57,577 nt of DNA from Salegentibacter sp. (GTDB lineage: Bacteria; Bacteroidota; Bacteroidia; Flavobacteriales; Flavobacteriaceae). The notes under the pieces are model-generated. The model ran no database searches, had not been told where the DNA came from, and saw only the letters and a list, made by a program, of their open reading frames with translations. Below are positions 32,330 through 41,743 of the stretch, piece after piece. The DNA is taken from positions 1 through 57,577 of the forward strand of contig JAGXIG010000087.1 of the NCBI GenBank assembly GCA_024635815.1, in the 5' to 3' direction. Both the position numbers and the translations under genes were made by a program. Position 1 is the first letter of the stretch. Every line of letters starts with the position of its first letter.

Positions 32330-34081
32330 ATGAAAAAATTTCTCGTTTTGAGTTTGGGGCTACTTTCGCTGATTTCCTGCGATTTAGAAAAATATCAACT
32401 GACTACTACTTATGATTTGGAAACCCGTTTTGAAAAATCAGACGGAAAAGAAACCGGTACTTATGATGAAGTCATTGAATTTTACACCCAACTTGCCGAA
32501 AGTTCAGGCAAAATAAGTCTGGAAGAATTTGGTAAAACCGACAGTGGGAAACCCCTTCATCTTGCTATTTATAGTCCTAATGAAGATTTTAATTTTGAAG
32601 ATTTAAGGGAGAACAATAGTATTATTTTAATAAATAACGGAATTCATCCCGGAGAAAGCGATGGTATAGATGCCACGATGATGCTTTTCAGGGATTTGGC
32701 GGGGGATTCTATTAATGTTCCAAAAAATACCGTTTTAGCCACCATTCCTATTTATAATATTGGAGGTGCTTTAAACCGAAATTCCACCAGTCGCACCAAT
32801 CAAAACGGGCCGGCAGAATATGGTTTTAGGGGGAATGCCAGGAATTACGACCTAAACCGGGATTTTATAAAAGCCGATACCCGAAACACTCAAAGCTTTT
32901 ATGAAATTTTTCACCATGTTAGACCTGATATTTTTATTGATAACCACGTAAGTAACGGCGCCGATTATCAATATACACTTACTCACCTTTTTACCCAGCA
33001 CAATAAATTGGGTGGAGAACTGGGTTCTTATTTAAATGAACAAATTATGCCGGCGCTCGAAGATTCGCTAGCAAAAAAAGATTGGGATATCACGCCTTAT
33101 GTAAATGTTTTTAATGAAGTTCCCGAAGAAGGATTTTCGCAGTTCAACGATCATCCACGGTATTCTACGGGTTATGCAACGCTGTGGAACACTATTGGAA
33201 TGATGGTAGAAACTCATATGCTAAAACCATATCCGGACCGGGTAAAAGGAACCTATGAAATAATGCGCAGTATGATAGGTATTGCTGAAAATGACAGGGC
33301 ACGAATGAAGGATATTCGCAACAGGGCTTCCCGAAAATATCTTACAGAACGCTGGTACCCGATTAATTTTAAGCCAGATATGGAGAATCCCAGTAAAAGG
33401 AAATTTAAAGGGTACGAAGGAGAAATGATTTCGAGTGAGGTTACCGGGGGCGAACGCTTACAATATGATAGTAGCAAACCCTTTACAAAAGAAATAGATT
33501 ATTACAATAATTTTATTGCTGAAGACACTATTGAAATTCCGCGAGCATACATTGTTCCTCAGGGATGGTGGCAACTAACCGATCTTTTAAAGCTGAACAA
33601 GATAAAACTAGAACCCCTGCAGCGCGATACCACTTTATATGTGGAAACTTATAAAATAGAAGATTTCAAAACCCGGGATCAGGCGTACGAAGGCCATTAT
33701 ATGCACAGTGAGACCAAAGTTTCTAAATCGATGGATTCGGTAAGATTTAGAAAAGGGGATTTTGTGGTAAAAACTTTCCAGGATGGCGCGAGGTATTTAA
33801 TAGAAACCCTGGAACCAGAAGCACCAGATTCTTTCTTCAACTGGAATTTCTTTGATACTGTACTTCAGCAAAAAGAAAACTTCTCGCCTTACGTTTTTGA
33901 AGATATCGCCAAAAAATTGTTGGACGAAAATCCTGATTTAAAAAATCGTTTTGAAGAAAAGAAACGTAAAGATGCGGAATTTTCAAATAGCTGGCACGAT
34001 CAATTAGCTTGGTTACACAAGCAATCTAAGCATTATGAAACGGCACATCTACGCTACCCTATCTTTAGAATGCCGCGCTAA
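32330..34081 (+). CDS. M14-family zinc carboxypeptidase lipoprotein
   Basis: The 583-aa protein starts with a lipoprotein signal (MKKFLVLSLGLLSLISC, Cys 17). The M14 catalytic domain has zinc ligands in GIHPGESDG (HxxE) and DNHVSNGADYQY (His), and a Glu in METHMLKPY-like VETHMLKPY. The C-terminal half lacks known motifs. The start at 32330 is preferred because the ATG-led signal peptide is canonical, while the upstream TTG adds an unrelated leader. Its 3' end overlaps the convergent NUDIX gene by 33 bases. Confidence 0.9.
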   Translation: MKKFLVLSLGLLSLISCDLEKYQLTTTYDLETRFEKSDGKETGTYDEVIEFYTQLAESSGKISLEEFGKTDSGKPLHLAIYSPNEDFNFEDLRENNSIILINNGIHPGESDGIDATMMLFRDLAGDSINVPKNTVLATIPIYNIGGALNRNSTSRTNQNGPAEYGFRGNARNYDLNRDFIKADTRNTQSFYEIFHHVRPDIFIDNHVSNGADYQYTLTHLFTQHNKLGGELGSYLNEQIMPALEDSLAKKDWDITPYVNVFNEVPEEGFSQFNDHPRYSTGYATLWNTIGMMVETHMLKPYPDRVKGTYEIMRSMIGIAENDRARMKDIRNRASRKYLTERWYPINFKPDMENPSKRKFKGYEGEMISSEVTGGERLQYDSSKPFTKEIDYYNNFIAEDTIEIPRAYIVPQGWWQLTDLLKLNKIKLEPLQRDTTLYVETYKIEDFKTRDQAYEGHYMHSETKVSKSMDSVRFRKGDFVVKTFQDGARYLIETLEPEAPDSFFNWNFFDTVLQQKENFSPYVFEDIAKKLLDENPDLKNRFEEKKRKDAEFSNSWHDQLAWLHKQSKHYETAHLRYPIFRMPR

Positions 34082-34672
34082 ATATTCTTCAGAAAAAAGA
34101 AGTTTAATGTTTGCATAAGATTTTTGAAGGGCCTTCTGGCTTTTCTTTAAATCTTTCCATTTAACCTTTTCAATACCTTCTTTGGTTTCTGGGCGTAATT
34201 CCCCATCATAAGCGGTTCGCATTTCGTACCAGTGGGTAACTTTAAGCCTGTAGCGACCTTTTCGTTTAAAAATATGGTAGGTTTTTTGCAAGAATTTTGT
34301 CACTTTTAAACCTTCTACGCCCGTTTCCTCTTCTACTTCCCTAATTGCCGAAGCTTCAATAGATTCATTTTTTTCGGTTTTTCCTTTGGGAAGATCCCAG
34401 CGTTTTTTTCGGTAGATGAAAAGAATTTCATCTTTGTCGTTTAAAACCATTCCGCCAGCCGCAGTAACTACGCGCAATTTTTTAAAAAGATGTTTCAGCA
34501 GTTTATCCTCTTTTTCGTGATAAAGGTTCACGTGAAGCATTTCTCCTTCGCTAATTTTTTTAATTATCCGCTTAATCCTAACTTTCTTAATTGGAAGCGA
34601 TACATAATTTTCACCAAAATCTTTCTTTGTAGAGAGAATTAAGGGAACATCATTTACAAAAACTTTATACAT
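34049..34672 (-). CDS. NUDIX hydrolase
   Basis: The 207-aa protein has a unique N-terminal 65 residues and a Nudix domain from about residue 68: AAGGMVLNDKDEILFIYRKK, the box GKTEKNESIEASAIREVEEE then TGVEGL, and WYEMRT. It is larger than the MutT type; RKKRWDLPKGK is common in diphosphoinositol/Ap4A-like Nudix proteins, but the substrate is unknown. The start codon overlaps the -7 box of divergent pyrE, and the stop overlaps the M14 gene by 33 bases. Confidence 0.9.
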   Translation of the reverse strand: MYKVFVNDVPLILSTKKDFGENYVSLPIKKVRIKRIIKKISEGEMLHVNLYHEKEDKLLKHLFKKLRVVTAAGGMVLNDKDEILFIYRKKRWDLPKGKTEKNESIEASAIREVEEETGVEGLKVTKFLQKTYHIFKRKGRYRLKVTHWYEMRTAYDGELRPETKEGIEKVKWKDLKKSQKALQKSYANIKLLFSEEYLARHSKDRVA

Positions 34673-34675
34673 TTG
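34668..34675 (+). promoter_or_regulatory. -7 promoter box of pyrE, inside the NUDIX start
   Basis: TACATTTG is a perfect TAnnTTTG. It ends four bases before the pyrE ATG (34680), suggesting a leaderless or near-leaderless transcript. The NUDIX ATG (34672-34670 on the minus strand) lies within the box. Confidence 0.55.
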
Positions 34676-34679
34676 CAGT

Positions 34680-35321
34680 ATGATTTTAAATAAAGAAACA
34701 GCCAGAACAACTGCTGAATTATTATTGCAAATTAAGGCAATAAAATTAGATGCACAAGAACCTTTTACCTGGGCCAGCGGTTGGAAGTCGCCAATCTATT
34801 GCGATAACCGAATAGTACTCTCCTATCCACCAATTAGAAATCACTTAAGGGAACAGTTTGCGAGACAAATTGAAGAACTTTATGGTAAGCCTGATGTTAT
34901 TGCTGCAGTAGCTACAGGCGCCATTGGCATAGGAATGTTAGTTGCAGAAATCCTCAGTCTTCCATTTATTTATGTGCGTCCCGAAGCCAAAAGCCACGGA
35001 CGAAAGAACCAGATCGAAGGCAATTTATCTGAAGGCCAAACAGTTGTGGTAATCGAAGACTTAATTAGTACCGGCAACAGTAGTTTAAACGCGGTTAAAG
35101 CATTAAAGGAAGCCAAAGCAAATGTAAAAGGAATGCTGGCCATCTTTACTTATGGCTTTACCACCGCTGATGAAAACTTTAAGAAAGCGGGTATTGAATT
35201 GCACACGCTAAGCGATTATGATTTTCTTTTAGAAACCGCGCAACGCACCAATTACATTAATGCCAGCGAAGCCAGAGTTTTAAGAGAATGGCGTCAGGAT
35301 CCGGCAAACTGGAAAAAATAA
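34680..35321 (+). CDS. pyrE: orotate phosphoribosyltransferase
   Basis: The 213-aa enzyme makes OMP from orotate and PRPP. FTWASGWKSPIYCDNR is the N-terminal orotate motif, VATGAIGIGMLVAEIL the middle, and VVVIEDLISTGNSSLNAV the PRPP-binding signature. Downstream, four bases away, is a SRPBCC protein, an arrangement often kept in flavobacteria. Confidence 0.95.
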   Translation: MILNKETARTTAELLLQIKAIKLDAQEPFTWASGWKSPIYCDNRIVLSYPPIRNHLREQFARQIEELYGKPDVIAAVATGAIGIGMLVAEILSLPFIYVRPEAKSHGRKNQIEGNLSEGQTVVVIEDLISTGNSSLNAVKALKEAKANVKGMLAIFTYGFTTADENFKKAGIELHTLSDYDFLLETAQRTNYINASEARVLREWRQDPANWKK

Positions 35322-35324
35322 AAA

Positions 35325-35717
35325 ATGAATTTAGAAAGCCCAAAAGTTACCGCTGATAAAAGTCAGCAGGAAATGTTCGATTTTTTAACCAAGGTTGAAA
35401 ATTATGAACAATTAATGCCCGAGAGCAAAGAAGTATTTGAAGTTAGAGATGAGAAAACCTTTGTTTTTGGCCTTAAAGGAATGCCTGTAATAAAATTACA
35501 AATTCAGGAAACCAAAGAACCGGAGTTGGTTGTTTTGGGTTCTACTTCAGATAAGTTTGATTTCACTTTAAAAGCACATATTTCGGCTTTAAATGAAAAT
35601 CAGAGTGAAGTACAAATGGAATTCAACGGCGAATTCAATGCAATGATGGCGATGATGGTTAAAGGACCATTAACTAAGTTCATCAACACTTTAGCTGAAA
35701 ATATTGGAAAGCTTTAA
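35325..35717 (+). CDS. SRPBCC (START-like) family protein
   Basis: The 130-aa protein has the SRPBCC pattern: an N-terminal strand (MNLESPKVTADKSQQEMFDF), helix with VENYEQLMPES, beta strands with FVFGLKGMPVIKLQI, and a C-terminal helix (MMVKGPLTKFINTLAENIGK). The family binds hydrophobic ligands; no ligand can be named. It starts three bases after pyrE and is almost certainly co-transcribed. Confidence 0.82.
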   Translation: MNLESPKVTADKSQQEMFDFLTKVENYEQLMPESKEVFEVRDEKTFVFGLKGMPVIKLQIQETKEPELVVLGSTSDKFDFTLKAHISALNENQSEVQMEFNGEFNAMMAMMVKGPLTKFINTLAENIGKL

Positions 35718-35752
35718 AAATATGAAAGGCTATTTGAAATTCCTGATAAAAA

Positions 35753-35922
35753 TTAGATCCTGAAATAAACCCGCCTGAACGGACGGGCAGGTTCAGGATG
35801 ACGTTAAAATTCTCAAAACAGTCTTTATTCGGAATTGCAGTCCCGATAATTATCGGGAGAAGCAACCTGCAGATTTATAGGTAACCTGCCCAGAGATTAC
35901 TTCACTACGTTAGTAATGACGT
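35753..35922. repeat. cluster of nested palindromic repeats (pyrE-SRPBCC and birA ends)
   Basis: TTAGATCCTGAA...TTCAGGATGACG (35753-35803) encloses a further CCCGCCTGAACGGACGGGCAGG. Then TCCCGATAATTATCGGGA, an exact 18-base palindrome (35841-35858), lies in a GAATTGCAG...AGCAACCTG element, and ATTACTTCACTACG...TAATGAC (35897-35921) closes it. No gene in the 258-base gap. Confidence 0.66.
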
Positions 35923-35975
35923 TTATCCTTTTCTTTTAAACTATAATTTCATCTTACAGTTTCTAAACAGGCCTT

Positions 35976-36707
35976 TTAATACATCAATTTAATCTCCTTT
36001 AGATCGAAGGTTTTAAAAACTGAATCTTCTATTTCCAGATTCAATCTTCCAGATTTAGTGACACCCCGAATAATTCCGGTAAGATAAGTGCCGTTTGGCA
36101 GTTGAAAAGTAGACACCAAGTCTCTTCTGAACATATTCTTTGCATATTCTTCTAAAATCAAGGTTTCAGCTTCGGCAGCAATTTCAGTTAGTTTTTCTTC
36201 GAATTCATCTGTGATTTTCTTCAGCAATTCATCTAAATTAAAATTGATTCCTGTGGCCAGTTTAAGCGAAGATGCCTGAGGCAGACCGGGAAATTCGGTT
36301 TGGTTTACATTAAGCCCCACTCCTATTATCGAAGCTGCGATTTCATTATTCTTTAGAATATTTTCAATAAGAATTCCGCTAATTTTGTAGCGCGCTGACA
36401 TTATGTCGTTAGGCCATTTCACTTTTAATGCAGGCACATTAAATTTATTAAGCACTTTAAGAATTGCTAAAGACACCGTGGCACTCATCAAAAATTGATG
36501 GTTTACATTCACTTTAATTTTAGGATATAGTACGCTAAAAGTTAGGTTTTCACCCGCATTTGAAATCCATCCAGAACCACGTTGACCACGACCGTTCGTT
36601 TGCACGTAAGCAACTACGCAAACCGGCTCAAAAGAAGTATTTCCGCGATAGAGTTCCCTGGTGAATTCGTTGGTAGAATTGGTGGCATTAACTTTGATTA
36701 TACGCAT
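35976..36707 (-). CDS. birA: biotin--[acetyl-CoA-carboxylase] ligase
   Basis: The 243-aa enzyme attaches biotin to the acetyl-CoA carboxylase carrier protein. VVAYVQTNGRGQRGSGWIS is the biotin/ATP-binding GRGRxGxxW-type loop; LKVKWPNDIMSARYKISGIL and SIIGVGLNVNQTEFP follow. The N-terminal DNA-binding domain of the E. coli protein is absent, so it is the enzyme-only form. Divergent from rsfS. Confidence 0.93.
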   Translation of the reverse strand: MRIIKVNATNSTNEFTRELYRGNTSFEPVCVVAYVQTNGRGQRGSGWISNAGENLTFSVLYPKIKVNVNHQFLMSATVSLAILKVLNKFNVPALKVKWPNDIMSARYKISGILIENILKNNEIAASIIGVGLNVNQTEFPGLPQASSLKLATGINFNLDELLKKITDEFEEKLTEIAAEAETLILEEYAKNMFRRDLVSTFQLPNGTYLTGIIRGVTKSGRLNLEIEDSVFKTFDLKEIKLMY

Positions 36708-36776
36708 AATAATAGTTAGAAATGAAACGGGCGTTAAATGTTATGTAAACAAAGCCTATAAACTGCTAAAAAGTAA

Positions 36777-36784
36777 TAACTTTG
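36777..36784 (+). promoter_or_regulatory. -7 promoter box of rsfS-ftsH
   Basis: TAACTTTG, a perfect TAnnTTTG, 18 bases before the rsfS ATG at 36803 and in the divergent gap from birA. Confidence 0.55.
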
Positions 36785-36802
36785 CGAAAATAATTAATTT
36801 TA

Positions 36803-37174
36803 ATGGCAAAAAAAGAACAGAACAACGATCAACTTATTGCGCATATAATTAAAGGAATTGAAGAAGTAAAAGGCAACAATATTGACATCCTGGACCTTAG
36901 GCAAATAGAAAACACCGTATGTGATTATTTTATTATTTGTAACGGTACTTCCAACACACAGGTAAACGCCATTGTGAATTCCATCCAAAAAACTGTGAGT
37001 AAATCTCTTAAAGACAAACCCTGGCACGTAGAAGGCGGAGAAAATGCAGAATGGGTTCTATTAGATTATGTAAACGTGGTTGTTCACGTTTTCCAAAAGC
37101 ATATTAGAGAGTTTTACGATATTGAAAGTCTTTGGGGCGATGCAAAAATCACCTCCATAGAAACCAATTATTAA
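36803..37174 (+). CDS. rsfS: ribosomal silencing factor RsfS
   Basis: The 123-aa protein has the RsfS/Iojap fold: DILDLRQIENTVCDYFIICNGTSNTQVNAIV and WHVEGGENAEWVLLDYVNVVVHVFQKHIREFYDIESLWGDA. In E. coli it binds uL14 and blocks subunit joining under nutrient limitation. It is 24 bases before ftsH, a typical flavobacterial pair. Confidence 0.95.
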   Translation: MAKKEQNNDQLIAHIIKGIEEVKGNNIDILDLRQIENTVCDYFIICNGTSNTQVNAIVNSIQKTVSKSLKDKPWHVEGGENAEWVLLDYVNVVVHVFQKHIREFYDIESLWGDAKITSIETNY

Positions 37175-39264
<2,090 letters not shown>

Positions 39265-39280
39265 TTCACAACCACGGTTT

Positions 39281-39321
39281 AAAAAATCTTAATTTACTCA
39301 AGTGTTAAATTAAGATTTTTT
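39281..39321 (+). terminator. intrinsic terminator of ftsH
   Basis: AAAAAATCTTAATTTA (39281-39296) pairs perfectly with TAAATTAAGATTTTTT (39306-39321), 16 bp with a 9-base loop, ending in a T-run that abuts the next -7 box. Confidence 0.88.
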
Positions 39322-39328
39322 ACCTTTG
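39321..39328 (+). promoter_or_regulatory. -7 promoter box of the LUD-cdsA-psd-ACBP operon
   Basis: TACCTTTG, a perfect TAnnTTTG, begins on the last base of the ftsH terminator and lies 35 bases before the LUD gene ATG. No clear -33 TTTG. Confidence 0.55.
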
Positions 39329-39363
39329 GTTAAAATGACGTTGAGAACCACACCCAAAACTCT

Positions 39364-39975
39364 ATGAGTCTATTTAGAAGATTTCTTAACCCTAAATCTA
39401 AATCAGACAAGCCGCAGGAATCTCCTGAAAAAGCTGAGCGGGGTAAATACATGCCTGAAGTCAAATTACCTACCGATGAGCGTTTTATGCTCAACTTCAA
39501 AAATAATGGTGGTAAATTTCTCTATTGCGAAGACAATAAAGAATTGCAGGAAGCATTTGATAATATTCTATTGGAAAATGATTGGTATGAAAAAGAGTGC
39601 TTTTGCTTAGATCCCAATCTTCAGGATAAATTTAAGGGTTTTAATCTTAATTTCACCAGGTCTGGCTCTGCGCCTTTCTTTCTTTCCACCTGCGAATATT
39701 TGGTGGCCAACGATGGTTCTATCCTCATTTCCTCCAACCAGATTAAAGAATGCAAACTCAACGATTTACCAGATAATTTTGTTATTATATCTTCTACAAG
39801 CCAATTAATCGATACTATTGGCGAAGGCCTTCGCGGCATTAAATTCAGAAACAAAAGGCGAATTCCTTCTAATATCACTACCATCAAAAATTTTGAAACT
39901 CAAAAAGAAGGAGATTTTATGAGCTATGGAAGTAGCACAAAAAACCTATATTTGCTCCTGTTGGAAGATTTATAA
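39364..39975 (+). CDS. LUD-domain protein (LutC/YkgG-like)
   Basis: The 203-aa protein resembles the LUD domain of lactate-utilisation proteins, with FTRSGSAPFFLSTCEYLVANDGSI and VIISSTSQLIDTIGEGL. A charged N-terminal extension (PKSKSDKPQESPEKAERG) precedes it. No lactate genes are nearby; instead it starts an operon of phospholipid genes, so its role here is uncertain. It ends three bases before cdsA. Confidence 0.75.
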   Translation: MSLFRRFLNPKSKSDKPQESPEKAERGKYMPEVKLPTDERFMLNFKNNGGKFLYCEDNKELQEAFDNILLENDWYEKECFCLDPNLQDKFKGFNLNFTRSGSAPFFLSTCEYLVANDGSILISSNQIKECKLNDLPDNFVIISSTSQLIDTIGEGLRGIKFRNKRRIPSNITTIKNFETQKEGDFMSYGSSTKNLYLLLLEDL

Positions 39976-39978
39976 CAC

Positions 39979-40782
39979 ATGAGGGAAGCCATTATTAGAA
40001 CTATTTCAGGATTGTTGTACGTATCCATCTTGGTTGCTTCCATACTTTCTTCAGAGTTTATTTTTATCAGCCTATTCTACCTCCTGGGCCTTGTTTGTCT
40101 TATTGAAATGCAAAAACTCCTGCATTTACGAAGTTATACACTATACGCTGTACAGGCTTTACTTTTTTATCTTTTCAGTTATCTGAAATTCAATCAGGAT
40201 GCAACTATTCTCCTGCTGTTTATAACGATTTTCGTAAACTTATTCCTGGTAAAAGACTTACTGTTTGTTAAAAAAATTCCGGTTTTTGAAAAGAAGAAGT
40301 ACATCATTATAATATTCTACCTTATTTCATCGGTTATTTTTCTTACGCTTATTCCAACCATAGAAGGTGTTTTTATTCCCAAACTTGTAGTAGGGATTTT
40401 TATCCTGATTTGGACTAACGATACTTTTGCTTATATTGTTGGTAAGAATTTTGGAAATAAAAAGCTCTTTGAAAGAATTTCCCCTAATAAAACGGTGGAA
40501 GGTTTCCTGGGCGGACTGGTTCTTAGTGGTATAGCCAGTTTTTTTATTTTCTATTATACCCAATTTCTGACCTTTCCCATCTGGCTTGGGTTAGCTATCA
40601 TACTTAGCATTTTCGGGACATTGGGAGATCTTATTCAATCAAAATTCAAACGGCAGGCCGGCGTTAAGGACAGCGGAAGCCTTATGCCCGGTCACGGTGG
40701 TTTGTTTGATAGATTGGATAGTATTATATTTTCGAGCCCATTTGTATATGCTTATCTATATATTCTAGATTATGTTTCATAA
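39979..40782 (+). CDS. cdsA: phosphatidate cytidylyltransferase
   Basis: The 267-aa polytopic membrane enzyme makes CDP-diacylglycerol from phosphatidate and CTP. It has about seven to eight hydrophobic segments and ends with the family signature, GTLGDLIQSKFKRQAGVKDS followed by GSLMPGHGGLFDRLDS. Its stop overlaps the psd start by 11 bases, so the two are coupled; together they supply phosphatidylethanolamine synthesis. Confidence 0.93.
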   Translation: MREAIIRTISGLLYVSILVASILSSEFIFISLFYLLGLVCLIEMQKLLHLRSYTLYAVQALLFYLFSYLKFNQDATILLLFITIFVNLFLVKDLLFVKKIPVFEKKKYIIIIFYLISSVIFLTLIPTIEGVFIPKLVVGIFILIWTNDTFAYIVGKNFGNKKLFERISPNKTVEGFLGGLVLSGIASFFIFYYTQFLTFPIWLGLAIILSIFGTLGDLIQSKFKRQAGVKDSGSLMPGHGGLFDRLDSIIFSSPFVYAYLYILDYVS

Positions 40783-41428
40783 AGAAGGTTATAAAATTAT
40801 GGCGATAGCGGCAATACTGCTTATCGCAATAAACGTAGTATCATATTCGTTAATTAATACATACTGGATTAAATTTACGATTCTGATAACTACGGTGATA
40901 TTGCTTTTACTTATCGTCCAGTTCTTTAGAAATCCTAAACGGAAAACTGTTTTAAACGATGCCAATGTGGTAGCTCCGGTAGACGGGAAAGTTGTAGCGA
41001 TTGAAGAGGTTGAAGAAAAAGAATATTTTAAGGACAAACGCCTGCAGATCTCTATTTTTATGTCGCCAATAAACGTGCATGTAACAAGACATCCTATTGG
41101 TGGAAAAATAAAATACAGTAAATATCATCCCGGAAAATTTTTGGTTGCCTGGCATCCAAAATCAAGTGAAGAGAATGAGAGAACTACTGTTGTGGTAGAA
41201 AACGATATTGCCGGCGAAGTTTTATACCGACAAATTGCCGGGGCAATGGCAAAAAGAATTGTAAACTATGCTGAAGTTGGAAACGAAGTGATTCAGGGTA
41301 GTGACAGCGGATTTATAAAATTTGGATCCCGGGTAGATGTGTTTTTACCATTAAATACACCGGTTTTGGTTAAGCTTAATCAAAAAGTAAAAGGTGGGCT
41401 AAGTGTAATAGCCAATATTAAAAAATAA
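40772..41428 (+). CDS. psd: phosphatidylserine decarboxylase (short, pyruvoyl type)
   Basis: A 218-aa enzyme of the short Psd/archaetidylserine decarboxylase group. Two transmembrane helices near the N-terminus, then APVDGKVVAIEEV, FMSPINVHVTRHPIGGKI and YHPGKFLVAWHPKSSEENER. SGFIKFGSRVDVFLP carries the GS site where self-cleavage makes the pyruvoyl group. It completes phosphatidylethanolamine synthesis after CdsA; a phosphatidylserine synthase is not in the window. Confidence 0.92.
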   Translation: MFHKEGYKIMAIAAILLIAINVVSYSLINTYWIKFTILITTVILLLLIVQFFRNPKRKTVLNDANVVAPVDGKVVAIEEVEEKEYFKDKRLQISIFMSPINVHVTRHPIGGKIKYSKYHPGKFLVAWHPKSSEENERTTVVVENDIAGEVLYRQIAGAMAKRIVNYAEVGNEVIQGSDSGFIKFGSRVDVFLPLNTPVLVKLNQKVKGGLSVIANIKK

Positions 41429-41438
41429 GCAAAACGTT

Positions 41439-41714
41439 ATGCCTGAAACAACAGATGAAAAATTTCTAAAAGCCTATGACATGGCCAGCAAAACCGACCA
41501 AAAGTTTGCTCCAGATGTTATGCTTCATTTCTATGCTTATTTCAAGAGGGCTACGCAGGCTAACGGATTCTATATCCCCCCTACTAACGGTGGCGATTTA
41601 AGGGATGCTTTTAAAACAAACGCATTGCTACAGGTTAAAGACCTGACAAAGCAGGAAGCTCGCGAAAAATATGTTGAACTTGTAGAAGAACATATTGGCG
41701 AAGTAACCGGATAA
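41439..41714 (+). CDS. acyl-CoA-binding protein
   Basis: The 91-aa four-helix ACBP has the family pattern: EKFLKAYDMASKTDQKFAPDVMLHFYAYFKRATQANG, and the closing KQEAREKYVELVEEHIG. The MLHFYAYFKRAT segment contains the Tyr and Lys that contact acyl-CoA in eukaryotic homologues. It is the last gene of the LUD-cdsA-psd operon, which supports a role in acyl-CoA handling for lipid synthesis. Confidence 0.88.
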   Translation: MPETTDEKFLKAYDMASKTDQKFAPDVMLHFYAYFKRATQANGFYIPPTNGGDLRDAFKTNALLQVKDLTKQEAREKYVELVEEHIGEVTG

Positions 41715-41743
41715 TTCCCCCGCCAACACAACACCCCTTTAGT

